Assembly (NCBI GenBank): GCA_027627225.1
Contig: CM051029.1
Coordinates: forward strand, 22,338,856 to 22,402,855
Source: Congeria kusceri
Lineage: Eukaryota > Mollusca > Bivalvia > Myida > Dreissenidae
DNA: 64,000 nt
Direction: 5' to 3'
The notes beneath the pieces were generated by a model that worked only from the letters and a program-made list of their open reading frames with translations, was not told the origin of the DNA and made no database searches. Both the position numbers and the translations under genes were made by a program. This document shows, one piece after another, positions 63,860 through 64,000 of this stretch. Position 1 is the first letter of the stretch; every line of letters begins with the position of its first letter.

Positions 63860-64000
63860 CTAGAATACAGCAATTTCAATAAATAAAACCAATGTTATTT
63901 TAATTTCGAATACAGGGTGCTTTTATATGATAGATACTGCATTTGTAAGTTTAATAGATAAATATACAAAACTTGCAGAATATATTTAATTTTAATCGTT

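Overview
The window looks like invertebrate nuclear DNA, most likely from a bivalve mollusc. It is AT-rich, genes have short exons with GT..AG introns, and there are no operons or ribosome binding sites. It carries repeat types common in bivalve genomes: long composite elements with internal ~160 bp tandem units, tRNA-derived SINE heads, and a TTAA-flanked AGGGACC element. The species assignment is inference. All similarity statements come from reading by eye, because no alignment could be run.

Bases 1 to about 46,500 are a direct segmental duplication seen in three copies: A (1-27,270), B (27,270-40,945) and C (40,945-46,500, truncated). The shared core is about 13.6 kb, and copy A is roughly twice that because of insertions. 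Shared blocks are much better conserved in several islands than in the sequence between them. An ACT-type microsatellite sits at a junction in every copy. Copy A has gained an ISL2EU-type DNA transposon (3777-8852), two minisatellites (44 bp and 47 bp units), a perfect 5 x 36 bp repeat, a degenerate pogo/Tigger-like transposon, a tRNA-Met-like SINE and a 78 bp poly(A)-tailed retroinsertion. Copy B has gained a 396 bp insertion with TTTAA target duplication and a 3 kb block that is a rearranged version of material at 2,900-9,350. Copy C has gained about 1.9 kb.

The best resolved system is the 5,076 bp ISL2EU-like element. It has TAGACGATTCC termini, a TA target duplication confirmed by the empty site in copy B, and two intact convergent spliced genes: a THAP-finger DDE transposase (+) and a SWIM/YqaJ nuclease (-). 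A perfect 33 bp inverted repeat lies between their 3' ends.

From 46,500 onward the sequence is not part of the duplication. It holds several composite interspersed repeats, one candidate small spliced gene (50 residues, 50,681-52,693), a likely first exon of a type II membrane protein (57,426-57,741), and a decayed KDZ/HMGXB3-like transposase locus on the minus strand (59,385-62,785).
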